This document shows, in pieces, positions 19,043-28,173 of a DNA stretch of 64,000 bases (position 1 is its first letter; every line of letters begins with the position of its first letter). This DNA comes from Roseovarius spongiae (GTDB lineage Bacteria; Pseudomonadota; Alphaproteobacteria; Rhodobacterales; Rhodobacteraceae). The stretch spans positions 434,001 to 498,000 of the forward strand of contig NZ_RAPE01000002.1 of NCBI RefSeq assembly GCF_003651245.1. The letters run 5' to 3'. The position numbers and the translations under genes were made by a program. The notes under the pieces were generated by a model, which was given only the letters and a program-made list of their open reading frames with translations, was not told where the DNA came from and searched no databases.

Positions 19043-20203
19043 ATGCCTGTCAAGAATCGCTTTGCAGAAATGCATGATGAGATCACCGGATGGCGGCGCG
19101 ACATCCACGCCCATCCCGAACTGCTGTTCGACACGCACCGCACGTCCGCGTTGGTCGCCGAAAAGCTGCGCGAGTTCGGCTGCGACGAGGTGGTGACCGG
19201 CATCGGGCGCACCGGCGTGGTCGGCGTGATCCGGGGCCGCGCCGATACCTCCGGCAGGGTGATCGGCCTGCGCGCGGACATGGACGCGCTGCCGATCACC
19301 GAGGCGACCGGGCTCGACTACGCGAGCACGACGCCCGGCGTCATGCACGCCTGCGGCCATGACGGGCACACGGCGATGCTGCTGGGGGCGGCGAAATACC
19401 TGGCCGAGACGCGCAATTTCAATGGCGCGGTTGCGGTGATCTTCCAGCCCGCGGAGGAGGGCGGCGGCGGCGCCAAGGTCATGTGCGACGACGGGCTGAT
19501 GGACCGTTTCGGCATTCAAGAGGTTTACGGCATGCACAACTGGCACGGCGTGCCGCTGGGGACCTTCGCGATCCGGCCGGGGCCGTTTTTCGCCGCCACG
19601 GACCAGTTCACGCTGACGGTCTCCGGGCAAAGCGGGCATGCGGCGAAACCGCACGAAACGATCGACCCCATCGTGATGACGAGCCAACTGGTCATGGCGC
19701 TTCAGACCATCGCCAGCCGGAGCGCCGACCCGACCGAACAGCTTGTCATCTCGGTCACCTCGATCGAATCGTCCTCGACCGCCTACAACATCATCCCGGA
19801 GGCGGTCACGCTCAGGGGCACGGTGCGCACGCTGAACGAGGATATCCGCGATCTGGCGCAGGCCCGCTTTGCGACGATCGTCGAACATACGGTCGCCGCG
19901 ATGGGCGGGCGGTTCGATCTCGACTACCAGCGCAACTACCCGGTGATGGTCAATCACGAGGCGCAGACTGATTTCGTGCGCGACGTGGCGCGCGCCGTGG
20001 CCGGGGACTGCGCCGAGGCGCCGCTCATCATGGGGGGCGAGGATTTCGCCTTCATGCTCGAGGAACGGCCCGGCGCCTATATCCTGGTCGGCAACGGCGA
20101 TTCGGCGATGATTCACAACGCCGAATACAATTTCAACGACGAGGCGATCCCCGCGGGGTGCAGCTGGTGGGCCGAACTGGTCGAGCGGCGCCTGCCGGCA
20201 TAA
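19043..20203 (+). CDS. M20 family amidohydrolase (hippurate/aminoacylase type)
   Basis: This 386-aa protein belongs to the M20D peptidases, dinuclear metal enzymes that hydrolyse N-acyl amino acids or amides in the cytoplasm. It shows IHAHPELLFDTHRTSALVAE at the N-terminus, GLRADMDALPITEATGL, the metal-site segment MHACGHDGHTAMLLGAAKYL, and FQPAEEGGGGAKVM with the catalytic Glu pair. A late segment, GGEDFAFML, supplies the last metal ligand. It lies 39 bp after the ABC ATPase in the same direction, so it probably processes the imported substrate. Confidence 0.93.
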   Translation: MPVKNRFAEMHDEITGWRRDIHAHPELLFDTHRTSALVAEKLREFGCDEVVTGIGRTGVVGVIRGRADTSGRVIGLRADMDALPITEATGLDYASTTPGVMHACGHDGHTAMLLGAAKYLAETRNFNGAVAVIFQPAEEGGGGAKVMCDDGLMDRFGIQEVYGMHNWHGVPLGTFAIRPGPFFAATDQFTLTVSGQSGHAAKPHETIDPIVMTSQLVMALQTIASRSADPTEQLVISVTSIESSSTAYNIIPEAVTLRGTVRTLNEDIRDLAQARFATIVEHTVAAMGGRFDLDYQRNYPVMVNHEAQTDFVRDVARAVAGDCAEAPLIMGGEDFAFMLEERPGAYILVGNGDSAMIHNAEYNFNDEAIPAGCSWWAELVERRLPA

Positions 20204-20239
20204 GCAAATTCTGCGAACTTGCTGCGGTGCCCCAGGCGT

Positions 20240-21280
20240 TCACCCCTGCGCCCAGAGCGCGTCATAGACCGCGCCGATGGCGTCCGCCTCCTGCTCGATT
20301 CCGAAACGGGTCTTCGCCGCAACGCGCGCGGCGCGGCCCATCGCCTCGATCCGTTCGGGCGCGCGCAGAAGGTCGCGCAGGTCGCGGGCGGCGTCTTCGG
20401 GCGCATCCCCGGTGATGATCCCCGCCGCGCCCCCGTCCGAGAAGCTGCGGTAATAGCCCGCATCGGTCGCGACGAACGGCGCGCCGCTGGCCATCCCTTC
20501 GAGCGGGGCCATGCCGTAACCCTCGTAGCGCGGCAATTGCACCACCGCCGAGAGGCCGCGCAGCAGCGCAGGCAGCGCGTCGGCGGCGACCTCGCCGGGA
20601 AAGAGGATGCGGCGCGACAGACCCGCAGCCTCCACGCGATCGCGCAGATCCTGCAGGAAGGCGGCGTCGGAGCGCGCGGCGCGCCCGATCACCAGCGCGG
20701 TCACGTCCGGCGCCTGCGGCAGTAGCGCGATCATCGCCTCAACGAAGCGGTCCGTGCCCTTTTCGGGGCGGATGCGCCCAATCGTGGCGATGCCGCGCTG
20801 GCCCGGGTGGCCCGTCGCGGCCCATGCGGCGGCGCGATCCTCCGCCGGGCGGAAGCGATCCGTATCGACGCCATGCGGCGCCACCGCGCGCACGTTAGGC
20901 ACGAATTCCGCGGCGCGTTCAGTCGTGGCGATCACCGCGTCCATGCGTGAGATCAGCCAGCGCGGAAAGGCCGAGTGCCGGCGCTGCGCCGCCGAGGTGA
21001 AGACGATCCGCACCGGCAGGCCCAGCACGTCCCGCGCCCAGAGCGCGCGGCGCATCTCGGGGTTGCGGCGCACGTGCCAGATGGCGAAGGGACGCCCCCT
21101 TGGCGCGTGGCGGCAGAGGCGCGTCGCCTCGCGCGCGCTGACGGGCGCGGGACAGCCGGGCAGGGGGTGGCCCGCCAGCCGCAGGTCGTACCGCGTGGCC
21201 TGCTGGCGCAAAACGCCGGCGGCGGTGGCCGAGACGCCGGTGAAGTTGCGGTTGAAATTGGTGACGATCAGCTCGGGCAT
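20240..21280 (-). CDS. Glycosyltransferase family 4 protein, probably LPS core
   Basis: This 346-aa GT-B enzyme has the family-4 features IATIGRIRPEKGTDRFVEAM (nucleotide-sugar domain start, about residue 163) and the acidic E-x7-E motif in YEGYGMAPLEGMASGAPFVA. The N-terminal domain begins MPELIVTNFNRNFTGVSATA. It overlaps the 3' end of kdtA by 13 bp on the same strand, which makes a role in lipopolysaccharide inner-core assembly at the cytoplasmic face of the membrane likely. Donor and acceptor sugars cannot be read from sequence. Confidence 0.87.
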   Translation of the reverse strand: MPELIVTNFNRNFTGVSATAAGVLRQQATRYDLRLAGHPLPGCPAPVSAREATRLCRHAPRGRPFAIWHVRRNPEMRRALWARDVLGLPVRIVFTSAAQRRHSAFPRWLISRMDAVIATTERAAEFVPNVRAVAPHGVDTDRFRPAEDRAAAWAATGHPGQRGIATIGRIRPEKGTDRFVEAMIALLPQAPDVTALVIGRAARSDAAFLQDLRDRVEAAGLSRRILFPGEVAADALPALLRGLSAVVQLPRYEGYGMAPLEGMASGAPFVATDAGYYRSFSDGGAAGIITGDAPEDAARDLRDLLRAPERIEAMGRAARVAAKTRFGIEQEADAIGAVYDALWAQG

Positions 21281-22572
21281 GTGAGCGGCTCCGGCTCCCC
21301 AAGGCCGAGCGCCTGCAAGAGCGTGTCGGCCTGCGCTTCGAGCATGTCCTCCTGCGCGGCGGCGAAGGCCCGCGCGCAGTCGCGCAGACCCGCGAGGCGG
21401 TCGGCGTCTTTCAACAGCGCGTCCAGCGCCTCGCGCAGCGCGGCGCCGTCCGCCACCTCGACCGCGCCGCCCGCCTGCGCGAAATCCGCGTAAGCGTCCG
21501 AGAAATTGGCGTAGAGCGGGCCGTGCAGGACCACCGCCCCGGCATGGGCGGGCTCGTAGGGGTTGTGCCCGCCCACGGGCGTGAAGGACCCGCCGAGGCA
21601 GACGAGGGGGCTCGCCGCATACCAGAGCCCGGTTTCGCCCAGCGTATCGGCGAGATAAACCTGCGTGCCCGCTCCGGGTTGCTCGCCCGCGCTGCGCCGC
21701 GCGAGGGTGAGGCCGCGCGCCCTGATCAGCGATTGCACCCGGTCGCCGCGTTCCGGGTGGCGCGGCACGAGGATCAGCAGAAGGCGCGGATGATCGTCCA
21801 GGAGCGCGCGATGCGCGTCGAGCACGATCTCTTCTTCGCCCGGGTGCGTGGAGCTCGCCACCCAGACCGGGCGATCCCCGAGCGCCGCGCGGATCTGCGC
21901 AAGCGCGTCCGCGTCGTGGGGCAGCGGCCCCGACGCCGCCTTGATGTTGCGGCCGGTGCGGGCGTGGGTCGCGCCGATCTCGTGCATGTGGCGGGTGGTG
22001 CGCGCGTCCTGCGTGTGGATCACCCCGAACAGCCCGAGCAGGTGGCGCGCCGTGGCGGGCACCCGTTTCCAGCCGCGCGCCGAACGCTCGGAAATGCGCG
22101 CGTTCAGAAGCGCCATCGGCACGCCGCGCGCGGCCGTGAGGGTGAGCATGTTTGGCCAGAGCTCGCTCTCGACGAAGACGGCGGCGTCGGGGCGCCAGTG
22201 ATCGAGAAACCGCTCGACCGCGCGGCGCGTGTCGAGCGGCGCGAACTGGTGGCGGCAGCGCGGCGGCAGGCGCGTCGCGAGGATCTGCGCAGAGGTGGCG
22301 GTGCCGGTGGTGATGAGAAAGCCAAGCCCGGGCGCGCGCGCCCCGATGAGCGAGATCAGACGCAGCACCGACAGGCTTTCGCCGACGCTGGCGGCGTGAA
22401 ACCAGAGCAGCGGCCCCTCGGGGCGCGGCAGGGACGCATGGCCAAGCTTTTCGGAAAAACGTTCTGCGTCAACCTTTTGCGCGGCCATCTTCGCCCTGAT
22501 GCCCGAGTGGGTCAAGGGGGCGAGCACGCCGGCCAACCGGGCGTAGACCGTGACCGGCAGGGGGGTCGACAT
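21268..22572 (-). CDS. waaA: 3-deoxy-D-manno-octulosonic acid transferase
   Basis: WaaA (KdtA) adds Kdo to lipid A precursor at the inner membrane, the first step of LPS core synthesis. The 434-aa protein shows the family features WFHAASVGESLSVLRLI (active-site Glu region), ITTGTATSAQIL, VESELWPNML and VCLGGSFTPVGGHNPYEPAH. The usual N-terminal membrane anchor is weak, with only VYARLAGVLAPLTH. The start ATG at 22572 overlaps the moaA stop by one base (TGATG), and its own end overlaps the glycosyltransferase gene, so the three genes are coupled. Confidence 0.95.
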   Translation of the reverse strand: MSTPLPVTVYARLAGVLAPLTHSGIRAKMAAQKVDAERFSEKLGHASLPRPEGPLLWFHAASVGESLSVLRLISLIGARAPGLGFLITTGTATSAQILATRLPPRCRHQFAPLDTRRAVERFLDHWRPDAAVFVESELWPNMLTLTAARGVPMALLNARISERSARGWKRVPATARHLLGLFGVIHTQDARTTRHMHEIGATHARTGRNIKAASGPLPHDADALAQIRAALGDRPVWVASSTHPGEEEIVLDAHRALLDDHPRLLLILVPRHPERGDRVQSLIRARGLTLARRSAGEQPGAGTQVYLADTLGETGLWYAASPLVCLGGSFTPVGGHNPYEPAHAGAVVLHGPLYANFSDAYADFAQAGGAVEVADGAALREALDALLKDADRLAGLRDCARAFAAAQEDMLEAQADTLLQALGLGEPEPLTCPS

Positions 22573-23579
22573 CAGCCGCCCGTGTGGCTCATGTGGCGGC
22601 TGACGCGGCCGTCGACGCTCTGGCGGGAATAGTCGAAATCATGGCCCTTGGGCTTCTTCGCAATGGCGGCGCGGATCGCATCCTCGAGCGGGGCGTCGCT
22701 GCCGGGGTGGTTGCGCAGCGCCGGGCGCAGGTCCGCCATGTCCTCCTGTCCGAGACACATGAAGAGCTGCCCGGTGCAGGTCAGGCGCACGCGGTTGCAG
22801 CTTTCGCAGAAATTATGGGTGAGCGGCGTGATGAAGCCGATCTTCTGTCCCGTCTCCTCGAGCCGCACGTAGCGCGCCGGCCCGCCGGTGCGTTCGGGAA
22901 TGTCGGTCAGCGTGTAGCGTTCAGCCAGCCGCGCGCGCAGGTCCGACAGTTTCCAATACTGGTCGAGCCGGTCCTCGTTGCCGATATCGCCCATCGGCAT
23001 GACTTCGATCCAGGTGAGATCGGCGTCGCGATCCGCGCACCATTCCGTCATCGAAAACAGTTCGTCCTCGTTGAAGCCCTTGAGCGCGACGGCGTTGATC
23101 TTGACCCGCAGCCCCGCCTCCTGGGCCGCGTCGATGCCGCGCAACACCTGCGGCAGGCGGCCCCAGCGGGTGATGTCGGCGAATTTCTGCGCGTCGAGCG
23201 TGTCGAGCGAGATGTTGACGCGCCGCACGCCCGCGGCGTGCAGATCCTGCGCGAACCGCTCGAGCTGGCTGCCGTTGGTGGTGAGCGTCAACTCGCGCAG
23301 CGCGCCCGAATCCAGGTGCCGCGTCATCGCGCGGAAGAACGACATGATGTTGCGCCGCACCAAGGGCTCCCCGCCCGTGATCCGCAGCTTCTTAACGCCG
23401 AGGCCGATGAACGCGCTGCACATGCGATCCAGTTCCTCGAGCGTCAGAAGCTCCTTCTTGGGCAGGAAGGTCATGTTCTCGGACATGCAGTAGACGCAGC
23501 GGAAATCGCAGCGGTCGGTGACCGACACGCGCAGGTAATCGATCGTGCGCTGAAATGGGTCGACAAGGGGCTGGGTCAT
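22572..23579 (-). CDS. moaA: GTP 3',8-cyclase MoaA (molybdenum cofactor synthesis)
   Basis: MoaA is a radical SAM enzyme that, with MoaC, converts GTP to cyclic pyranopterin monophosphate. The N-terminal cluster motif is CDFRCVYC (Cys 24, 28, 31). The C-terminal cluster lies in [15 protein letters not shown], and the protein ends in the typical Gly-Gly (SHTGG). The ATG at 23579 gives 335 aa, the normal length. A second in-frame ATG at 23591 and a still longer frame to 23615 are possible, but neither has better ribosome-site support. It heads the moaA-waaA-glycosyltransferase cluster. Confidence 0.95.
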   Translation of the reverse strand: MTQPLVDPFQRTIDYLRVSVTDRCDFRCVYCMSENMTFLPKKELLTLEELDRMCSAFIGLGVKKLRITGGEPLVRRNIMSFFRAMTRHLDSGALRELTLTTNGSQLERFAQDLHAAGVRRVNISLDTLDAQKFADITRWGRLPQVLRGIDAAQEAGLRVKINAVALKGFNEDELFSMTEWCADRDADLTWIEVMPMGDIGNEDRLDQYWKLSDLRARLAERYTLTDIPERTGGPARYVRLEETGQKIGFITPLTHNFCESCNRVRLTCTGQLFMCLGQEDMADLRPALRNHPGSDAPLEDAIRAAIAKKPKGHDFDYSRQSVDGRVSRHMSHTGG

Positions 23580-23664
23580 ATCGGGGAACATAGGATCGGG
23601 GCGGGGGCGGGGCAAGGCCGATCTTGGGATTGCCGGGGGCGGGGGCGCGCCCTAGATTTGGGGA

Positions 23665-24177
23665 ATGAAACGGATTTGCATCATGTTGAGCGCCGCCGCG
23701 CTCGTCGCGGGCTGCGCCGACGGCGGACTGGGCGACCTGTTCCGCAAACGGCCCGCGCCCACCGCTGCGCCCCAGGCCGCCGCGCCGGACGCCGAAACGC
23801 AGCGCCCGCAGGCCCGTCCCGAGGCGCGCAGCGTCCTCGGCGCGGGCGGGGCGCGCACGGCCGACAGCCTCGACACCACGTCCGAGGCCGAGAAGGCCGC
23901 GGCGGCGGGGGCGTCGGGGGGCCGCGCGCTGGGCGTCACCATCGCCTCGTTGGGCGCGCCGTCCGAGCCGGGGTTCTGGCTCAAGACGCCGCTGGTGAAG
24001 GCGCCCGCCAGGGGCCGCGTGGAATACCCTGAAACCGGCCAGTCGGCCGAGGTCGATCTGATCCCGCTCGACGGGCCGGCCACGGGGGGCAGCCAGATGT
24101 CGCTGGCGGCGATGCGGCTGATCGGCGCGCCGCTTGCCGGGTTGCCCGAGGTGCGCGTGTTCCGGCTGGGCTCTTGA
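23665..24177 (+). CDS. Predicted lipoprotein, 170 aa
   Basis: The N-terminus MKRICIMLSAAALVAGCADG is a lipoprotein signal with lipobox LVAGC (Cys 17). An Ala/Pro/Arg-rich linker follows to about residue 60. A conserved-looking core contains LGVTIASLGAPSEPGFWLKT, VEYPETGQSAEVDLIPL and AAMRLIGAPLAGLPEVRVFR. Related proteins are often labelled D-galactarate dehydratase in databases; nothing here supports that reaction. It probably sits in the periplasm or outer membrane. It diverges from moaA and converges with glmS (7-bp gap). Confidence 0.75.
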   Translation: MKRICIMLSAAALVAGCADGGLGDLFRKRPAPTAAPQAAAPDAETQRPQARPEARSVLGAGGARTADSLDTTSEAEKAAAAGASGGRALGVTIASLGAPSEPGFWLKTPLVKAPARGRVEYPETGQSAEVDLIPLDGPATGGSQMSLAAMRLIGAPLAGLPEVRVFRLGS

Positions 24178-24184
24178 CCGCCGC

Positions 24185-26008
24185 CTATTCGACCGTCACC
24201 GACTTGGCGAGGTTGCGCGGCTGATCCACGTCCGTGCCTCTCGCCACCGCCGCGTGATAGGCGAGCATCTGCGCCGGCACCGCGTAGAGGATCGGCGCGA
24301 GCATCGGGTTCACGTCGGGCATGAGGATGGTCTGCCAGACCCCGTCGCCCGCCGCCGCCGCGCCGGCCTGGTCGGTGATCAGGATGATCTTTCCGTCGCG
24401 CGCCATGACTTCCTGCATGTTCGATACCGTCTTGTCGAAGAGCGCGTCGCTCGGGGCCATCACCACCACCGGCATCTTTTCGTCGATGAGCGCAATGGGG
24501 CCGTGCTTGAGTTCTCCGGATGCATAGGCTTCGGCGTGAATATAGCTGATTTCCTTGAGCTTCAACGCACCTTCGAGCGCGAGCGGAAACATCATGCCGC
24601 GCCCGAGGAAAAGCACGTCATTCGCATTGGCGATGCGCTGCGCGACAGTTTCGACCGAACTCTCGATGCTCATCGCCTGGTTCAGCGCGGCGGGCAGACC
24701 GCGCAGCGTCAGGAGGCGCTCGGCCAACGCGTCGTCGTCCAAGCGCCCGCGCGCATGCGCTGCCTTCAGCGCCAGCAGCAGCAGCACGGTGAGCTGGCAG
24801 GTGAACGCCTTGGTCGAGGCGACGCCGATCTCGGCGCCGGCATGGATCGGCAGGGCCAGGTCGCTTTCGCGCGCGATCGAGCTTTCGGCGACGTTGACCA
24901 CAGACAGGATCCGGTCCGCCTTGCCCGCGCAATAGCGCAGCGCGGCGAGCGTGTCGGCGGTTTCGCCCGACTGGCTGACGAACAGCGCGGCGGTGCCTTC
25001 GGTCACCGGCGGCTGGCGGTAGCGGAATTCCGAGGCGATATCGACCTCGACCGGCATGCCGGCCAGTTGTTCGAACCAGTATTTCGCGGTCACGCAGGCG
25101 TAATAGGCGGTGCCGCAGGCGACCATGGTCAGGCGATTGAGCGCGCGAAAATCGATGCCCTCGCCGGGCAGGCGGATGCTGCGCGCCTCCTCCGAGACAT
25201 AGTTCGCGATGGCCTCGCTGATGACGGTGGGCTGCTCGGCGATTTCCTTTGACATGAAATGCCGGTGGCCGGCCTTGTCGACGCGCGCGTTGGAGATGCG
25301 GATCGTCTTCATCTCGCGGGTGACGGGCGCGCCGTCCGCGTCGAGGATACTCAGCGACTGCCGCGTGACGATGGCGCAATCGCCCTCCTCGAGATAGGTG
25401 ATCCGGTCGGTGAGCGGCGCCAGCGCGATCGCGTCCGAGCCGACATACATCTCGCCCTCGCCATGCCCGACGGCCAGCGGGCTGCCCTTGCGCGCGGCGA
25501 TCAGCAAATCGGACTCGCCCTCGAACAGGAAGCAGAGCGCATAGGCGCCTTCGAGCTTGGCGATGGTCTGCTGCGCCGCCTCCTGTGGCGACGCGCCGCC
25601 GTCGATCAGGTGCTGCGCCATGAGCGCGACGGTTTCGGTATCCGTTTCGGTCTGGTGGGCGACGCCCGCGCGGGCCAGTTCCTCGCGCAAGGCGCGATAG
25701 TTCTCGATGATGCCGTTATGCACGACCGCCACCCGCCCCGCGCGATGCGGGTGCGTGTTGTTGAGCGTCGGCGCGCCGTGCGTCGCCCAGCGGGTGTGCC
25801 CGATGCCGGATTTGCCGGCCAGCGGTTGATGCACCAGCAGGTCGCTGAGATTGACCAGCTTGCCCACGGCGCGGCGCCGGTCGAGCGCGCCGTCCTGGAG
25901 CGTGGCGATCCCGGCGCTGTCATAGCCGCGATATTCCAGCCGCTTGAGCGCCTCGACAAGGATGGGGGCGGCTTCGTGCTGACCCAGAACCCCTACAATT
26001 CCGCACAT
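24185..26008 (-). CDS. glmS: Glutamine--fructose-6-phosphate aminotransferase
   Basis: GlmS makes glucosamine-6-phosphate, the first step to UDP-GlcNAc for peptidoglycan and LPS. The 607-aa protein starts MCGIVGVLGQ with the nucleophile Cys2 of the glutaminase domain. It contains HTRWATHGAPTLNNTHPH, the isomerase-domain SQSGETADTLAALR and VASTKAFTCQLTVLLLLAL, and ends LAKSVTVE as in the family. Its ATG shares one base with the glmU stop (TAATG), so glmU-glmS are translationally coupled. No glmS ribozyme is present or expected in this phylum. Confidence 0.98.
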   Translation of the reverse strand: MCGIVGVLGQHEAAPILVEALKRLEYRGYDSAGIATLQDGALDRRRAVGKLVNLSDLLVHQPLAGKSGIGHTRWATHGAPTLNNTHPHRAGRVAVVHNGIIENYRALREELARAGVAHQTETDTETVALMAQHLIDGGASPQEAAQQTIAKLEGAYALCFLFEGESDLLIAARKGSPLAVGHGEGEMYVGSDAIALAPLTDRITYLEEGDCAIVTRQSLSILDADGAPVTREMKTIRISNARVDKAGHRHFMSKEIAEQPTVISEAIANYVSEEARSIRLPGEGIDFRALNRLTMVACGTAYYACVTAKYWFEQLAGMPVEVDIASEFRYRQPPVTEGTAALFVSQSGETADTLAALRYCAGKADRILSVVNVAESSIARESDLALPIHAGAEIGVASTKAFTCQLTVLLLLALKAAHARGRLDDDALAERLLTLRGLPAALNQAMSIESSVETVAQRIANANDVLFLGRGMMFPLALEGALKLKEISYIHAEAYASGELKHGPIALIDEKMPVVVMAPSDALFDKTVSNMQEVMARDGKIILITDQAGAAAAGDGVWQTILMPDVNPMLAPILYAVPAQMLAYHAAVARGTDVDQPRNLAKSVTVE

Positions 26009-27363
26009 TATTCGGCCTCTCTATCGCGTTTTCTCTTATTCAGTTTTAACATTTCGAACAATTTGACGGCGAGCCCCGGCTTGTTCACCTGCCGCGCCCG
26101 GCCAAGCGCCAGCGCGCCCTGCGGCACGTTCTCGGTGATGACCGATCCCGATGCCGTCATTGCGTCGTCGCCGACCGTGACGGGCGCCACGAGCATCGTG
26201 TCCGAGCCGATGAAGACCCGCGCGCCGATCCGCGTGCGGTGCTTGGACACGCCGTCATAATTGCAGGTGACGGTCCCCGCGCCCACGTTGCTGCCCGCGC
26301 CCAGCTCCGCGTCGCCGATATAGCTGAGGTGGTTCACCTTCGCGCCGGCCGCCACCACGGCGTTCTTGACCTCGACGAAATTGCCGATGCGCGCGTCCTC
26401 GGCCAGTTTCGTGCCGGGGCGCAGACGGGCATAGGGGCCGACGACGGCGCCGGCGGCGACCTCGCAGCCCTCGAGATGCGAAAACGCGCGGATCCGCGCG
26501 CGCGCGCCGACCGTGACGCCGGGGGCGAAGACGACGTTCTGCTCGACCTGCGCGTCGGGCGCGATCTGCGTGTCATGGGCGAAATGGACGGTCTCGGGCG
26601 CGACGAGGATCGCGCCGCCCTCCATCATCGCGGCCCGCATGCGGTCCTGGAACAGCGCCTCGGCCTGCACCAGTTCGGCGCGAGAGTTGACGCCGAGCGT
26701 CTCGGATTCCTCGCAGGCGACGGCGGTGGCGCCGAGGCCGCGCGCGCGCGCGATGGCGACGATGTCGGTGAGATAATATTCGCCCGCCGCGTTGTCGTTG
26801 CCGACCGCCGCGATCAGTTCGAACAGCGTTTCGGTGCGGGCCGCGATTACGCCGCTGTTGCAGAAACCGATGGCGCGCTCGGCCTCGGTCGCGTCCTTGA
26901 ACTCGACGATCCGCTCGAGCCGCTCGCCCTCCATCACCAACCGCCCGTAGCGGCCCGGATCGGCGGTGTCGAAGCCCAGCACGACGAGGTCGTGATCCTG
27001 CCGCGCGGCCAGCATGCGGCGCAGCGTTTCGGGGCGGATGAAGGGCGTGTCGCCGTAAAGCACGATCGCGTCGCCGTCATGTCCGGCCAGCGCGGGCGCG
27101 GCCTGTGCGACCGCGTGCGCGGTGCCGAGCTGTTCGGATTGCAGGACGACCTGCGCGTTGGCGTCATGCGCCCGCGCGGCGGCGGCGACGGCCTCGGCCC
27201 CGTGGCCGGCGACGATCACCGTTTGGTCCGGGGTCAGCGCCTGGCCCGCGCGCATCGCATGGCCCAGCATCGGCGCCCCCCCGATCGGGTGCAGCACCTT
27301 GGGCAGGTCGGATTTCATCCGTGTGCCCTTGCCCGCGGCAAGGATGATGAGGGCCGTCGCCAT
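26008..27363 (-). CDS. glmU: Bifunctional GlcNAc-1-P uridyltransferase / GlcN-1-P acetyltransferase
   Basis: GlmU acetylates glucosamine-1-phosphate and then makes UDP-GlcNAc. The N-terminal pyrophosphorylase domain has LAAGKGTRMKSDLPKVLHP. The C-terminal left-handed beta-helix has hexapeptide repeats and the acetyltransferase residues around VEVKNAVVAAGAKVNHLSYI. The ATG at 27363 is preceded by AAGGGAAT and yields 451 aa, the expected length. It is the first gene of the glmU-glmS pair and diverges from the HAD phosphatase gene across a 144-bp region that must hold both promoters. Confidence 0.98.
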   Translation of the reverse strand: MATALIILAAGKGTRMKSDLPKVLHPIGGAPMLGHAMRAGQALTPDQTVIVAGHGAEAVAAAARAHDANAQVVLQSEQLGTAHAVAQAAPALAGHDGDAIVLYGDTPFIRPETLRRMLAARQDHDLVVLGFDTADPGRYGRLVMEGERLERIVEFKDATEAERAIGFCNSGVIAARTETLFELIAAVGNDNAAGEYYLTDIVAIARARGLGATAVACEESETLGVNSRAELVQAEALFQDRMRAAMMEGGAILVAPETVHFAHDTQIAPDAQVEQNVVFAPGVTVGARARIRAFSHLEGCEVAAGAVVGPYARLRPGTKLAEDARIGNFVEVKNAVVAAGAKVNHLSYIGDAELGAGSNVGAGTVTCNYDGVSKHRTRIGARVFIGSDTMLVAPVTVGDDAMTASGSVITENVPQGALALGRARQVNKPGLAVKLFEMLKLNKRKRDREAE

Positions 27364-27507
27364 CGGGATTCCCTTTGCCTTCAATTCGCGCCCGTTTTAT
27401 CTGCTGGGGGGAGTTGTGCAAGGCGCGGGCTCATCAATCCGTGTTGCCGAATGTGTCAGCCTTGCGCGGAAAGGCGCCCGGAACGGGGCAGGAAGGGAGG
27501 CCGGACC

Positions 27508-28173
27508 ATGCGGACGGTTGTTTTCGATCTCGACGGGACGTTGGCGGACACCAGCGGCGATCTCATCGCCGCGGCGAACGCCTGCTTTCGCCAGATGGGC
27601 GTGGGCGATCAGCTTGACGTGGCGCAGGACGCGGGCACCGCGCTGCGCGGCGGGCGCGCGATGCTGAGCCTTGGGCTCACCCGGCTGGGCCGGGACGCGG
27701 ATGCGATGGTGCTCGACCATTATTACCCGGTGTTGCTCGAAGCCTACGAGCAGGCCATCGACACGCACACGGTGTTCTACCCGCAGGCGATGGAGACGGT
27801 CGCGGCGCTGAGCGACGCGGGCTACCGGGTCGCCATCTGCACCAACAAGCCCGAGCGGCTGGCGCGGCTCCTGATGGAGCGGCTGGGCGCGCTCGACGCT
27901 TTCGCCGCGCTGATCGGCGCGGACACGCTGCCCGTGCGCAAGCCCGACCCCGAACCGCTGCGAGAGGCGGTGCGCCGCGCGGGCGGCGATCCGGCGCGCG
28001 CGCTCCTGGTGGGGGACACGATCACCGACCGCGACACGTCGCGCGCGGCGGGGATGCCGTCGGTGCTGGTGCGCTTTGGTCCGGACGGCGACGATGTGGC
28101 GGCGTTCGAGCCCGAGGCGATGATCGCCCATTACGACGAGCTTCCCGGCGTCGTGCGGGGGTTGATCGGATGA
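27508..28173 (+). CDS. HAD family phosphatase, phosphoglycolate phosphatase-like
   Basis: This 221-aa protein has the HAD motifs VFDLDGTLADTSGDL (nucleophile Asp at about residue 7), a helical cap, ICTNKPERLARLLMERLGA, and RKPDPEPLREAVRRAGGDPA followed by LLVGDTITDRDTSRAAG. The pattern is that of Gph-type enzymes, which dephosphorylate 2-phosphoglycolate arising from DNA repair or metabolism; other small phosphates are possible. The start is the ATG at 27508 after GGAAGGGAGG. The frame is open far upstream, but that part is antisense to glmU and is rejected. It overlaps the next gene by 4 bp. Confidence 0.9.
   Translation: MRTVVFDLDGTLADTSGDLIAAANACFRQMGVGDQLDVAQDAGTALRGGRAMLSLGLTRLGRDADAMVLDHYYPVLLEAYEQAIDTHTVFYPQAMETVAALSDAGYRVAICTNKPERLARLLMERLGALDAFAALIGADTLPVRKPDPEPLREAVRRAGGDPARALLVGDTITDRDTSRAAGMPSVLVRFGPDGDDVAAFEPEAMIAHYDELPGVVRGLIG

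Noticed and set aside
26239-27507. Long upstream extension of the HAD phosphatase frame
   Set aside because: It runs antisense through glmU; the ribosome site and family start point to the ATG at 27508.
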